Part shown: piece after piece, positions 1 through 8,886 of the stretch
Layout: every line of letters begins with the position of its first letter
How positions within the stretch are numbered: the stretch's first letter is position 1
Origin: SpSt-333 sp964371615
Lineage (GTDB): Bacteria > Bacteroidota > Ignavibacteria > UBA10030 > UBA8401
Direction of reading: 5' to 3'
DNA: 64,000 nt
Assembly: GCA_964371615.1 (NCBI GenBank)
Contig: CAYJMS010000002.1
Coordinates: 248,001 to 312,000 of the forward strand
Notes under the pieces: model-generated
What the model was told of the DNA's origin: nothing
Database searches by the model: none
Seen by the model: only the letters and a program-made list of their open reading frames with translations
Position numbers and translations under genes: made by a program

Positions 1-2275
1 GCGGCACGACATAATTGTTGATGATGTGCTCGTTGGCGCCTTTCGATTGCGCAATTTGGTTCGGATTATTGAAGTTTCCGCCGGAAAAGAAAATATACTT
101 CTTGTTCCAATCGTCGAATCCTTTTGCGATATATTGTTGGTGTTTGATGAAGTACGAACTGAATTCATTGAGGTCCTTAGCGGGAATCCTCCCGATGTTC
201 ATTTGCGGGATCAAGGCTCCCGTGGTATCCCACTGCACGAACCAATTATCGCTGACAGGATTTCCGTACGGCGGGACGAAGTTCGGCGTTGGCGGTGTAC
301 CGAGATATCTCGTTTTGTTGCCGTAGAAATCATATGTCCCTTTGCCGATCAGAACGACAAATCGTGGTTTCGGGGCTTGCCAGAGCATTGATGCGGTTTG
401 CAGGAAATCTTTTATGGGCACCGGCGAAAGGAATCCGTAATTAAATTCATCATAGATATCGTCAATCATCACCGCTTTCGCTGTGACGGCATATGTCGAT
501 GCGATGAAAGAAATGTAATTGTTGATCACCGGTCGGAAATACGGGTGAGTGATCGCGATATATTCGGCGCTATGAAGAGTGCTGCGAAGGTTTACGAATT
601 TTTTTTTATAAAATACCAACGGTGTAGGGATTTTACTCTCTTTCAATACGTAATACTGCGTCCCGTTTTTGACGGAATCCTGGAAAAAGAGCGAGTCATT
701 TCGGATGAAGTAATTGGTGATCTTTGTGATGGTGCTGTCGGAGATGATATATTTATATAATGATACTGCCGCCCCGGTCATTCCGCTGATAGCAATGGTC
801 CCGGCCGGCAGACCGGAAGTGTTGGCAAAACTGAATGATAATGAATCATCTGTCGCACGAAGATACCGAGGATATTCCAACTCGTACCAATCACGGATTA
901 CTGTATTAATTGTACCAGCCGTTGCAAACGAATGAATGTCAATTGTATTTGAGCCTTCTACCAACGCGGCAGATGAAAAATTCGCCTGCAGTACTTTTAC
1001 CTGGTATTTATCGATAAAACCCGAATCGTATTTTGTTGCAGTATTGTTGATCGACAACGCAAGATTATGCGCATTCGATGCGATATCCGAAGCATAGTCC
1101 TGTAGTTTGACAAATGCTCTTGCCGGTTTGTTCGGATACAGATGGGTGACCGTAAATGGAATTGATGCCGTGCCGACAGAAAGATTCCCTTCATTCCATG
1201 TTTCATTCTCAAGCAACTCCGGATCGTTCCGTCGCAATTGATCCGTCATTGCGTTGGGATTGAGTGAAAAATCCCAATAGACATTTCTTTCGGTCCTTAC
1301 CAATTGGTCATAATATTGTACCGTATCAATGGGTGATCCGACTACCGTGACGACGGTATCGACCCTGGTACCCATACCGCCCTCCCAGCTCAGCCAATAG
1401 ATTGTCGTATCGGAGTATCTGTTAAGGTATTCGAAATACGAACCTCCAAACGGAGACGGCTGACGGTATTCGGGATCTCCATAGTGCCTGCGTCCAACGA
1501 ACTCAATGTAATCATTCTCATTAAACGTATTGTCTTGTTCACCAAATACATAAATCGGTATTTCTTTCCCTTTCAAAAACATCTTAAGTGCTTGCGGATT
1601 TAATGCATTGACAGGTACACCCAACAATTGAAGATCGGAACGGTATAAGCGATAAATACCATCGGTGACAACACCAATCTTCACATATTCATAATTGTAA
1701 TTAATCCAGAAATCTGTTTGATTTTCCTGTTGCACGGGCTGCGATGAACGCCACTTCACCCCAAAGAGCGGATTGTCGATTACCGAGGAAGGATGAAATG
1801 ATGGGGTAGAATTCGCCGAGAGGTCAGAAATGCTGAGGGGGATTTCTATCCGAAATTCCTCGAGCCGGTAGGTTTGACCGTCGTTCGGATCTTGATAGAT
1901 TGGATAGACGGAAAGATGGGCGCAGTAATAGCCATCGATCCACATATACCCACGACCTACAAAGAGATCGATGCCGGCACGATCCGATCCATATGATATT
2001 CCTTCACTTCCTACAAGGATGCGCCGGACAGGCACAACGGATATGTCCGATTTTGACCCGGGCGGGAGCGCCAGAAATATTTCCCGTACCGGAGCCAATA
2101 CTTCGCTCTTATCGGAGATAGAAATTCGTTTTGTGGTTTCGCTTGCCGAGTAGAAGCCGTCCTGATCGGTAAACACGACAGTGTACCGACCTCCCGACAT
2201 TTCTTCATGTTTTACCACGAATTGAGCAGAGGCGTACGAGATGAGCAACAGCAAAGGAATAATGCTCTTTTTCAT
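1..2275 (-). CDS. PorU-like C25 (gingipain-family) peptidase, 5' portion only
   Basis: Runs off the left edge; about 758 codons are visible from an ATG at 2275. Residues 1-18 form a signal peptide (MKKSIIPLLLLISYASAQ). After about 170 residues comes the region typical of C25 proteins in type IX secretion bacteria: KIGVVTDGIYRLYRSDLQ, an IPIYVFGEQD segment and DYIEFVGRRHYGD. The start of the peptidase domain follows (IAITHPYFRPVINNYISFIA, DDIYDEFNYGF, then RFVVLIGKGTYD and YGNPVSDNWFV). The catalytic His and Cys lie beyond the window. PorU is the outer-surface sortase that removes the C-terminal sorting domain of secreted cargo and attaches anionic LPS. The ATG overlaps the stop of the upstream glycosyltransferase gene by 4 nt (ATGA), so it is the last visible gene of the polysaccharide operon. 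It could instead be another C25 protease; family assignment is firm, the PorU role is inferred. Confidence 0.85.
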   Translation of the reverse strand, partial: MKKSIIPLLLLISYASAQFVVKHEEMSGGRYTVVFTDQDGFYSASETTKRISISDKSEVLAPVREIFLALPPGSKSDISVVPVRRILVGSEGISYGSDRAGIDLFVGRGYMWIDGYYCAHLSVYPIYQDPNDGQTYRLEEFRIEIPLSISDLSANSTPSFHPSSVIDNPLFGVKWRSSQPVQQENQTDFWINYNYEYVKIGVVTDGIYRLYRSDLQLLGVPVNALNPQALKMFLKGKEIPIYVFGEQDNTFNENDYIEFVGRRHYGDPEYRQPSPFGGSYFEYLNRYSDTTIYWLSWEGGMGTRVDTVVTVVGSPIDTVQYYDQLVRTERNVYWDFSLNPNAMTDQLRRNDPELLENETWNEGNLSVGTASIPFTVTHLYPNKPARAFVKLQDYASDIASNAHNLALSINNTATKYDSGFIDKYQVKVLQANFSSAALVEGSNTIDIHSFATAGTINTVIRDWYELEYPRYLRATDDSLSFSFANTSGLPAGTIAISGMTGAAVSLYKYIISDSTITKITNYFIRNDSLFFQDSVKNGTQYYVLKESKIPTPLVFYKKKFVNLRSTLHSAEYIAITHPYFRPVINNYISFIASTYAVTAKAVMIDDIYDEFNYGFLSPVPIKDFLQTASMLWQAPKPRFVVLIGKGTYDFYGNKTRYLGTPPTPNFVPPYGNPVSDNWFVQWDTTGALIPQMNIGRIPAKDLNEFSSYFIKHQQYIAKGFDDWNKKYIFFSGGNFNNPNQIAQSKGANEHIINNYVVP

Positions 2276-3036
2276 TTTCTTCCGGCAAATGGATCGGAAT
2301 ACAGGTTCAGTACATCACATAAAAGATAATAAAATATCTTCATATCTCTAACGATGTAGCGATAGAAAAGCCTGCGGGGATCCCGAACCAACCTGTATGC
2401 CCATTCTAATCCGGTAATTTGAAGAGCTTTGGGGGCCCGTTTTTGTGTGCCGGCCATGAAATCGAGCGTTGCACCGATACACATACAAAGATTTATTTTT
2501 TTTAAATCCGGTTTGTACCGATGGACCCATTTTTCTTGTTTCGGTGCGCCCACCCCAATGACCAAGACATTCGCCTCAGACCTGTTGATCATATCTACCA
2601 GCGAACGACATTCCATCTCTTTATTTTCGAATCCATCGCTTGGTGATACCGCACCGACAACCATTGTTCGCTGATATCGGGTGTTGAGTAATGCCTGTAC
2701 CGACACAGCAACATCGTTCATTCCGCCGATTATGAATATTTTTATCGATGGATCGTTCCGGTAATATTCACAGTATTTCGGAAAGAGATCGGACCCTGAT
2801 ATTTTTTCTTTGAACGGTTTTCCGATAATTTTATAGATGAGATAAATGACCTGGCTGTCAAGCAGAGTGAAATCCGCCTCTCGATATGCTCGATAAAAAT
2901 CGCCGTCAGACTGCAGCAGCACTAAATGATCGGCATTCGGTGTTACCACAACACCATGTGTCATTATCGGCAACAGTTCATCGACGGTAGTATCACTGAT
3001 AGCAATATTGAGTACCTTTTTCGTCTGCATCGTCAT
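2272..3036 (-). CDS. WecG/TagA/CpsF family glycosyltransferase (GT26)
   Basis: Family members transfer N-acetylmannosamine(-uronic acid) or related sugars to an undecaprenyl-linked acceptor on the cytoplasmic face of the inner membrane. Hallmarks are all present: VVTPNADHLVLL near the N-terminus, ISGSDLFPKYCEYY, FIIGG, VLVIGVGAPKQEKWV, and CIGATLDFMAGTQKRAP. The basic, aromatic C-terminal tail (RRLFYRYIVRDMKIFYY) is the usual membrane-association tail. The start is ambiguous: an in-frame TTG lies at 3048, directly after the stop of the preceding gene, and ATGs lie at 3036 and 3030. None has a clear Shine-Dalgarno, so I use the first ATG (254 aa). The stop overlaps the PorU-like gene by 4 nt. 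The exact sugar donor cannot be read from sequence. Confidence 0.93.
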   Translation of the reverse strand: MTMQTKKVLNIAISDTTVDELLPIMTHGVVVTPNADHLVLLQSDGDFYRAYREADFTLLDSQVIYLIYKIIGKPFKEKISGSDLFPKYCEYYRNDPSIKIFIIGGMNDVAVSVQALLNTRYQRTMVVGAVSPSDGFENKEMECRSLVDMINRSEANVLVIGVGAPKQEKWVHRYKPDLKKINLCMCIGATLDFMAGTQKRAPKALQITGLEWAYRLVRDPRRLFYRYIVRDMKIFYYLLCDVLNLYSDPFAGRK

Positions 3037-3048
3037 ATAACTTTTCAA

Positions 3049-4155
3049 TTATTGGGACTTGGGTGAACGATAGATATGTTCTATCGCGTCAACCATTGTA
3101 TCCATTGTATACCGTGAGATGAATTCACTTTTCGCATTCTGCCCCATTCGCAATGATTCTTGTGGATTGTCGATCATCGATATGATAGCAGCTGAAAGGG
3201 CAGCCGGATTTCCCGGTGCAATAACAATTCCGGTAACACCATTATTAATGAATTCGGGAATTCCGCCAACCGAAGTACCGATGTGCATTTTTCCGATGCT
3301 TGCTGCTTCGAGAATGACAATCGGGAATCCTTCGCTATCACGTGAATTCAAGATCATAAATTCCGATATATTCATTATCGCTTCGGTATTAAAATCATGC
3401 CCAACGATTTTGACCATTTCTGCCAAGTGCAGCTCTTCAATCATGTTCCGTATATCGTTTTCTTCCGCTCCATAGCCTTGGATCACAAAGATACAGTCAC
3501 GAGACATTCTTGCATTGACAATCCCTGCAATAGCCCGGATTAAATTTTTCCTGTCCTTGTACGGAGCAAAAAGACCGATCGATGATATCACTCTTTTTGA
3601 ACGCGGGATTCCCAAGAGATCGAACACACGATTTTTTTCTTCGTGACTATACTCTTGGAATGCTTTAATCCCATAATGAATGGTCACGCATCTATCGGCC
3701 GGACAGCCAAAACGATTGATCATTTCGTTCTGCACTGCGTCGCTGCAGCAGATGGAGAAATCGCCGAAATACGTAAATAACCGTTTATCGGTAAATGTAT
3801 TATGATAATGAGTAATATGGCGGGTTACAGCCGGAAGAGGCATTGCCTTGACAAGGGTATTGGTGATTCGCTTATGTGTATGAACGATATCATACGAATG
3901 TGCAGTAATGAGGTTCAGTAAAATCCAATAGGATGCAACCGTTCCGAGTATACTCTTTTGCCGATGACCTGAATAAATTGGCAGGCGGACATGTTGAATA
4001 CCGGGATCCAATCGTGTGCGGTACTCCCCTATCCCTGTTGCGACCATCACCGTGTGCCCGCGCTGGGCCATCGCATTCGACAGGTCGATGACATGCTGCG
4101 CGGCTCCTCCGGGGAAGAGATCGTCAGAGACTATGAGGATGTTCATGGTGCTCAT
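3049..4155 (-). CDS. GT4 family glycosyltransferase
   Basis: A 368-residue GT-B fold glycosyltransferase. The N-terminal half begins ILIVSDDLFPGGAAQHVIDL, the common GT4 acceptor-side Rossmann start with a glycine-rich loop. The C-terminal half carries the nucleotide-sugar binding E-x7-E signature (DSEGFPIVILEA) followed by GTSVGGIPEFI. It probably adds a hexose or similar sugar to the lipid-linked repeat unit. The start overlaps the stop of the upstream GT2 gene by 32 nt; an internal ATG at 4146 would shorten the overlap. Operon position between GT2 and WecG-type genes supports a role in the same polysaccharide. Substrate unknown. Confidence 0.92.
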   Translation of the reverse strand: MSTMNILIVSDDLFPGGAAQHVIDLSNAMAQRGHTVMVATGIGEYRTRLDPGIQHVRLPIYSGHRQKSILGTVASYWILLNLITAHSYDIVHTHKRITNTLVKAMPLPAVTRHITHYHNTFTDKRLFTYFGDFSICCSDAVQNEMINRFGCPADRCVTIHYGIKAFQEYSHEEKNRVFDLLGIPRSKRVISSIGLFAPYKDRKNLIRAIAGIVNARMSRDCIFVIQGYGAEENDIRNMIEELHLAEMVKIVGHDFNTEAIMNISEFMILNSRDSEGFPIVILEAASIGKMHIGTSVGGIPEFINNGVTGIVIAPGNPAALSAAIISMIDNPQESLRMGQNAKSEFISRYTMDTMVDAIEHIYRSPKSQ

Positions 4156-5116
4156 TCATTTTTTGAAATTCCCGACGAATCGAAGAATGCATCCCGGAAT
4201 AATATGTAAGGAAGTATTTAATTCGAAATCGAATCCTGGATTCATTAAAGAGAATCAATAGATATTCGGGGAGAAATGTGACGCAATAGGCCAGCATTAC
4301 CCTGGGTAATCGCACAATGTGAATATTAAGTGTTTGCCAATATTTTCGTGCCATTGCTTTTTCACCGTAGAAATATTCTCTCCAACCGCGGTACATATTC
4401 TCTTCGTTCCTGTCGGTAATTCCAAAATGGCGATGCATATCGGCATAATACGGTTCCTGTATCGAATACATGACTTTATGTTTATACGTAACGTCGTTGG
4501 ATAAAGAATTTGCCCGATATCGTTGATACATCAGAATCTCCGGCATGATGGCAAATTCCACACCCTCTTTTATCGCCAGCCACGTCTCATAATCCTCAAA
4601 CGCCATCTCCTTATTTGATGTGACGTATCCCCCGAATTGCAGCACGGTGTTTTTTCTAAACATTACACCGGGGTGTGAAATATAACTATACAGCAGCAAT
4701 CCTTTTTTAATTGCACTCGAATCGGTCGGAGGCGTGACGGTATATAATACCGAATCTTCAGAACAGATAGCGTACCAACAAGACAACAGAACATTTTCCG
4801 GCAATGACTTCAGACGCCGTATTTGTTTTTCAAATCTCAAGGGCGCCGACAGATCGTCGGCATCCATTCGGGCTATAATGTCGAACTGTGCGGCTGATAA
4901 ACCATAATTCAGAGTATTGGTTAATCCCTGATGTGCCAGCGAAATAATCCTAATGCGGGCATCCGATATCATCTCAACCCGTGCGATTGTATTGTCACTT
5001 GAACCATCGTCCAACACAAGAAGTTCAAAATCCCCGAACGTTTGCTTGAGAATGCTGTTGACGGCCTGCACGACGGTGCGTTCGGAGTTATATGTAGGGA
5101 GAAGTACCGATATCAT
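4124..5116 (-). CDS. GT2 family glycosyltransferase
   Basis: An inverting GT-A glycosyltransferase of about 330 residues. The N-terminus ISVLLPTYNSERTV and LVLDDGSSDNT bind the nucleotide sugar, and ARMDADDLS supplies the DxD metal-binding motif near residue 85. The C-terminal third is hydrophobic/basic, suggesting membrane association. A GTG at 5119 and an ATG at 5116 are adjacent; the ATG gives a TGATG one-base overlap with the upstream stop and is preferred. The family also includes enzymes of O-antigen, capsule and exopolysaccharide assembly, so the sugar is not predictable. Confidence 0.92.
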   Translation of the reverse strand: MISVLLPTYNSERTVVQAVNSILKQTFGDFELLVLDDGSSDNTIARVEMISDARIRIISLAHQGLTNTLNYGLSAAQFDIIARMDADDLSAPLRFEKQIRRLKSLPENVLLSCWYAICSEDSVLYTVTPPTDSSAIKKGLLLYSYISHPGVMFRKNTVLQFGGYVTSNKEMAFEDYETWLAIKEGVEFAIMPEILMYQRYRANSLSNDVTYKHKVMYSIQEPYYADMHRHFGITDRNEENMYRGWREYFYGEKAMARKYWQTLNIHIVRLPRVMLAYCVTFLPEYLLILFNESRIRFRIKYFLTYYSGMHSSIRREFQKMNEHHEHPHSL

Positions 5117-6291
5117 CACAGTGCTGAACGATGCAATATCTGATCCATTGTGTCATCCGTGAAGTACCCTTCACGATCTATGTTCATGGTTATAAGATAG
5201 TGAGAGATATAATTCAATGTTCTTTCATAGGTAAAATGCTCATAAAACGACTGTCCGACAAATTGATGTTCTTTCCGCTGAAGGAAGACATCGATTGCCA
5301 ACGAAGTGCCGAAGAGAAACACCTTTTGTGCTTCGCGAACCAGATCCGAACCGGAATTCCGTGCAATCGTAATCGAGTGTTGTTCGGTGAATTGAACAAT
5401 CTCATTCACAAAATATTGGTCATGCTCATCAGGATGGAATGAAATCACAAGTGAACAGTTATTTTCCAGTGCAAGTCGAGCACACTCCGATAATATCTTT
5501 AATAGACTTTCCATGCCCACTTTGTCTTTTTTGAACTCATAGGAATGGGACATAGGTATAAAATAGTACGGCCTGCCAGAAAGATCTATATTTTTTATCA
5601 TCATTGAACTACTTTTGCGATACAACAAGGCTATTTTCTTCAACGGATTCCTTTCTCCTCGAAAAGGCAAGCGCGCTATCAACGAGTACAGCATATCGAC
5701 AAGGAACAACGCATTCACACTTCGATTAACGATAGTCCGATTACCGACGTTCTGATGGTCCAGTCTATTGGATATCTCCATTGCATGATAGTCACCACCG
5801 GGGTCCAAAAGATGAAGATGATGGTAAATGAACGATTCGCGATTTGTCCCCCACGGATCCACGAATAATGTATGTGAGTAATTGCCCCTGTCAAAATAAA
5901 GTATTGTGACAGATAATTCTTTTGCGAGATCCCGTAATGCGTTCGATCCGATGGTTTTCCCCGACCAAACGAAAAATATACAATCCGAAGGGGTCTGTAT
6001 CAATGATACAACAGCGGTTCGGAATGAGTCGTACAATACCTGTGCTTCTGTTACGGTCATTGCACTGGAGATCATTTCGGCTGTATCAGACAATCCAATC
6101 GAATCCATGCCGGATTCCCGTCTCGCAACAAGGTGCGCGCAACATCTGTCCCTCCATTTCGCTTTCAAATATACCGATACCTTATCGGTGACAACGACCA
6201 TTACGGCATCATGATCATGCATCCATCGGCTCAAACGACGGAAAAATAACAATTGCTCATCGGATTCTACAAGAATAATAAATTTTTTCAT
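5116..6291 (-). CDS. Capsule/LPS-type polysaccharide biosynthesis protein, function unassigned
   Basis: A 391-residue soluble protein without signal peptide. It shows two Rossmann-like halves: the first begins KKFIILVESDEQLLFFRRL and includes FFVWSGKTIGSNALRDLA, then ILYFDRGNYSHTLFVDPWG. The second includes SGRPYYFIPMSHSYE, CSLVISFHPDEHDQYF and a late FLFGTSLAIDVFL. The order of these elements (gift-like donor pocket, G-x-N/D-P-x-G, then a P-x-E/H segment and a final GTS loop) resembles capsule-synthesis Kdo-transferase-like proteins (KpsC/KpsS superfamily). I infer a role in making or modifying the surface glycan, supported by position in the operon and a one-base overlap with the GT2 gene. 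I do not recognise a closer family. Confidence 0.55.
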   Translation of the reverse strand: MKKFIILVESDEQLLFFRRLSRWMHDHDAVMVVVTDKVSVYLKAKWRDRCCAHLVARRESGMDSIGLSDTAEMISSAMTVTEAQVLYDSFRTAVVSLIQTPSDCIFFVWSGKTIGSNALRDLAKELSVTILYFDRGNYSHTLFVDPWGTNRESFIYHHLHLLDPGGDYHAMEISNRLDHQNVGNRTIVNRSVNALFLVDMLYSLIARLPFRGERNPLKKIALLYRKSSSMMIKNIDLSGRPYYFIPMSHSYEFKKDKVGMESLLKILSECARLALENNCSLVISFHPDEHDQYFVNEIVQFTEQHSITIARNSGSDLVREAQKVFLFGTSLAIDVFLQRKEHQFVGQSFYEHFTYERTLNYISHYLITMNIDREGYFTDDTMDQILHRSAL

Positions 6292-6394
6292 TTAGTATTA
6301 TCCGAATATGGTGAATACGCCTCAATGCATTTTTATTTTTCGCCACAACCGTGCATCGCATTTAATTGTCGGGCAATCCAACGCCAGATCGATT

Positions 6395-7627
6395 TCATAG
6401 TTCATTGTTGAGGCAATCTTTATATAAACGCTCGAAATTGCCGGCCATAGATTGTAATGAAAATCGCTGAACTGATGCCAGTGCATTCGAAACAATATTC
6501 GTTTTATCGAATGAGACAATCGTTTCAATCACATTCCTTTCGTTGGCAGGGTCGATCAAATATCCATTTTCTCCGTGATGGATCACTTCCTTATTCCCAC
6601 CATCGTCCGAGACAATAACGGGCATTCCACATGCCAGCGCTTCCAATACCACCAAATCAAAAATAACATCGTACGACGTAAGAACAAAACACGAACTATT
6701 TTTCATAAGATTCACTATATCGGTATTGGGTACATGCCCGAGAAAAGACACCGATTGATGAAGCCCACGGTCCTGCACGAGGCTCCGCAATGGCACGGTC
6801 AACGGGCCTTTGCCGACATTGATAAGATGGACATCGATACCGCGACTCTCCCTGATCGCTGCAACGGCATTGATAAGAGCCCCAATATTTTTTTGTGGAA
6901 TGTGCTCCGCTACATTCAAAATATACATCGATGCGTTTTGACGGATGCCGTATCGCCGGAATACATCACTGTCCGGGGAATGTGACGTAATCCGTTGTAC
7001 ATCGACACCATTGTACACAATCCGTATTTTATTGTCAGCAACCGGTATATCATTCACGGAGAAAAAGAAATCTCTGGCTGCCCTGCTCGGGAATGTTACG
7101 ATATCCGCAGAAAGTACCGCATCACGTTCTTCCGACACGAGTCCCTGTAATCGTTCTGCACCATACAATGACCGTCCGATTCCGGTCTTCTGCATTTCGT
7201 GACAATAACCTCCTTTGGCGTGGATCGTCAATATTTTTTTCGACGGGTGGTTCTTAAAATATTTAAGGACGAACGGATGGTGAGCATGGACAAGATCGCA
7301 TTGTATCTCGGGTACTGTCTTTCGGAAAAATTTATCTACCCTCCGACTGTACCAGGAATAATACCAAGAATTGGTTACCAGTGATTTGTACAATGGTACG
7401 GATGAGGTCACCAGATTTCCGATTCTTTTCCGCAACGGAAGCATGTCCTGTCCGATGGAGCGTATTGGCTCGATACCGAAATGTTTGTACACGGGATAGG
7501 CAATAAATCCTTTGGAATAACCATTCGCGTCAATCGAACGGAGCAAATCGTGGATGATCTTGTTTCCCCCTCCAGTATCATTTGAGGGAATACCGGTCAT
7601 CGTTGCATACACTATTTCGGTTTTCAT
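6395..7627 (-). CDS. GT4 family glycosyltransferase
   Basis: A 410-residue GT-B glycosyltransferase. It starts TEIVYATMTGIPSNDTGGG, a GT4 N-terminal loop, has IRIVYNGVDV at the domain boundary, LNVAEHIPQKNIGALI in the donor half, and the E-x7-E signature FDLVVLEALACGMPVIVSD. It follows Wzx with a 4-nt ATGA overlap (stop of Wzx at 7624), so the two are translationally coupled. A gap of about 100 bp separates it from the next gene, the only real break inside the cluster; nothing recognisable lies in that gap. Confidence 0.92.
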   Translation of the reverse strand: MKTEIVYATMTGIPSNDTGGGNKIIHDLLRSIDANGYSKGFIAYPVYKHFGIEPIRSIGQDMLPLRKRIGNLVTSSVPLYKSLVTNSWYYSWYSRRVDKFFRKTVPEIQCDLVHAHHPFVLKYFKNHPSKKILTIHAKGGYCHEMQKTGIGRSLYGAERLQGLVSEERDAVLSADIVTFPSRAARDFFFSVNDIPVADNKIRIVYNGVDVQRITSHSPDSDVFRRYGIRQNASMYILNVAEHIPQKNIGALINAVAAIRESRGIDVHLINVGKGPLTVPLRSLVQDRGLHQSVSFLGHVPNTDIVNLMKNSSCFVLTSYDVIFDLVVLEALACGMPVIVSDDGGNKEVIHHGENGYLIDPANERNVIETIVSFDKTNIVSNALASVQRFSLQSMAGNFERLYKDCLNNEL

Positions 7628-8877
7628 CGCTTTTCGTTCCTGATGTTTTTCACTATCAGAAGATAATAGACAAGAACGACACTTTCAGCAATCGACCAGC
7701 TGATTGCCGGACTATTGTAAGAAAAGAATGGAAATATCGCCACCATAAGTCCGACATTCACACAGAGTCCAATGACTATTCCGGTAAAAAATTGCCGTGA
7801 GAAACCGACATTGAGAAGCACATGAACACCTGCAATGTTATTCAATGCAATCAGTACGATGATCGGCGACAGTAACCGCACCGGTCCGACTGCACGAGTG
7901 AATTGTTCACCGCCGATGAAAGATACTACATACTCAGCCAGAAAAAGGACAAGGATGACCGCCACAGAATTCACGATTGCGGCAAATGAAAAGAAAGACC
8001 GGGCCTGCATCAATGCAGTTTCCCTTGACTCCGCAAAACGAGCACTGATCACGGGAAGGAACAATTGATTGATTGGAGAAACAATACTTTTAGCAAGCAG
8101 TACAATCTTCTCTGCTACAGCATAATATCCTACGGCAACCGGATCCCGCAACAGACTCATGAGGATAACGGGATTCATCTGTGTATATACCGAGGAAATA
8201 CTTTGAGAGAAGAATTGGTATCGCCGATCACGAACATATGAAACGAGATCGACACTACGAGGCAGTCGAAACGCAATTCCATACCGACGAATGAATATTA
8301 AAAAGATTCCCGCAGTTATCGTTGTGGGAATTAACTGAACAAGCGGATACAACGCATAATCTTCTGCAGAGTTGACGATGGTAAAAAGCAGGAACAATCC
8401 GAATAGCTTCGACAACAGGATAAATACCGAATAGTCCCGCATCCTCTGCACGCCGTTAAAAAACCATTGGGGAAATACCGCACTCGGGAGATAGATGAAG
8501 ACCGATAGAAGGATGAGCAGTGCTTGCTGTCGGAGTTCCGGAACGATGATAATGGCAAGAGAAAGCGAAATAACACAGAGGGCGAAGAGGAGCAATCGCA
8601 CCGTTAAAGAGGTCCAATAGTACAGTGACAACGCTTTCGGATTTCCTGAATTGGCGGCAACGTCACGAACACCCGAAAATGTGCTGCCGTATTCGCTGAT
8701 GGTCGTAATGACGGCGCTGATCGACCCGGCGACGGCGATCCACCCGAATTGTTCCGGGCCAACGACCCGAAGCAAATATGGATACGAAATCAGCGGAACA
8801 AGCAAATGAACTGATTGAACTGTTATAAACCAGGGATACTGTTTAAATGGAATTTTCCGAACGATGTTCAAATCCAC
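7624..8877 (-). CDS. Wzx-type polysaccharide (lipid-linked oligosaccharide) flippase
   Basis: A 417-residue polytopic inner-membrane protein with about 12 predicted transmembrane segments and almost no soluble domain. The MATE/MOP-superfamily start LVPLISYPYLLRVVGPEQFGW is characteristic of Wzx/RfbX proteins, followed by SISAVITTISEYGSTFSGVR. It should flip the undecaprenyl-linked repeat unit to the periplasm. Start is GTG at 8877 with an AGGGA Shine-Dalgarno 6 nt upstream; the nearby ATG is out of frame. No Wzy-type polymerase is recognisable in the window, so the product could be a non-polymerised glycan, or the polymerase lies elsewhere. Confidence 0.9.
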   Translation of the reverse strand: MDLNIVRKIPFKQYPWFITVQSVHLLVPLISYPYLLRVVGPEQFGWIAVAGSISAVITTISEYGSTFSGVRDVAANSGNPKALSLYYWTSLTVRLLLFALCVISLSLAIIIVPELRQQALLILLSVFIYLPSAVFPQWFFNGVQRMRDYSVFILLSKLFGLFLLFTIVNSAEDYALYPLVQLIPTTITAGIFLIFIRRYGIAFRLPRSVDLVSYVRDRRYQFFSQSISSVYTQMNPVILMSLLRDPVAVGYYAVAEKIVLLAKSIVSPINQLFLPVISARFAESRETALMQARSFFSFAAIVNSVAVILVLFLAEYVVSFIGGEQFTRAVGPVRLLSPIIVLIALNNIAGVHVLLNVGFSRQFFTGIVIGLCVNVGLMVAIFPFFSYNSPAISWSIAESVVLVYYLLIVKNIRNEKR

Positions 8878-8886
8878 ACCATGTCC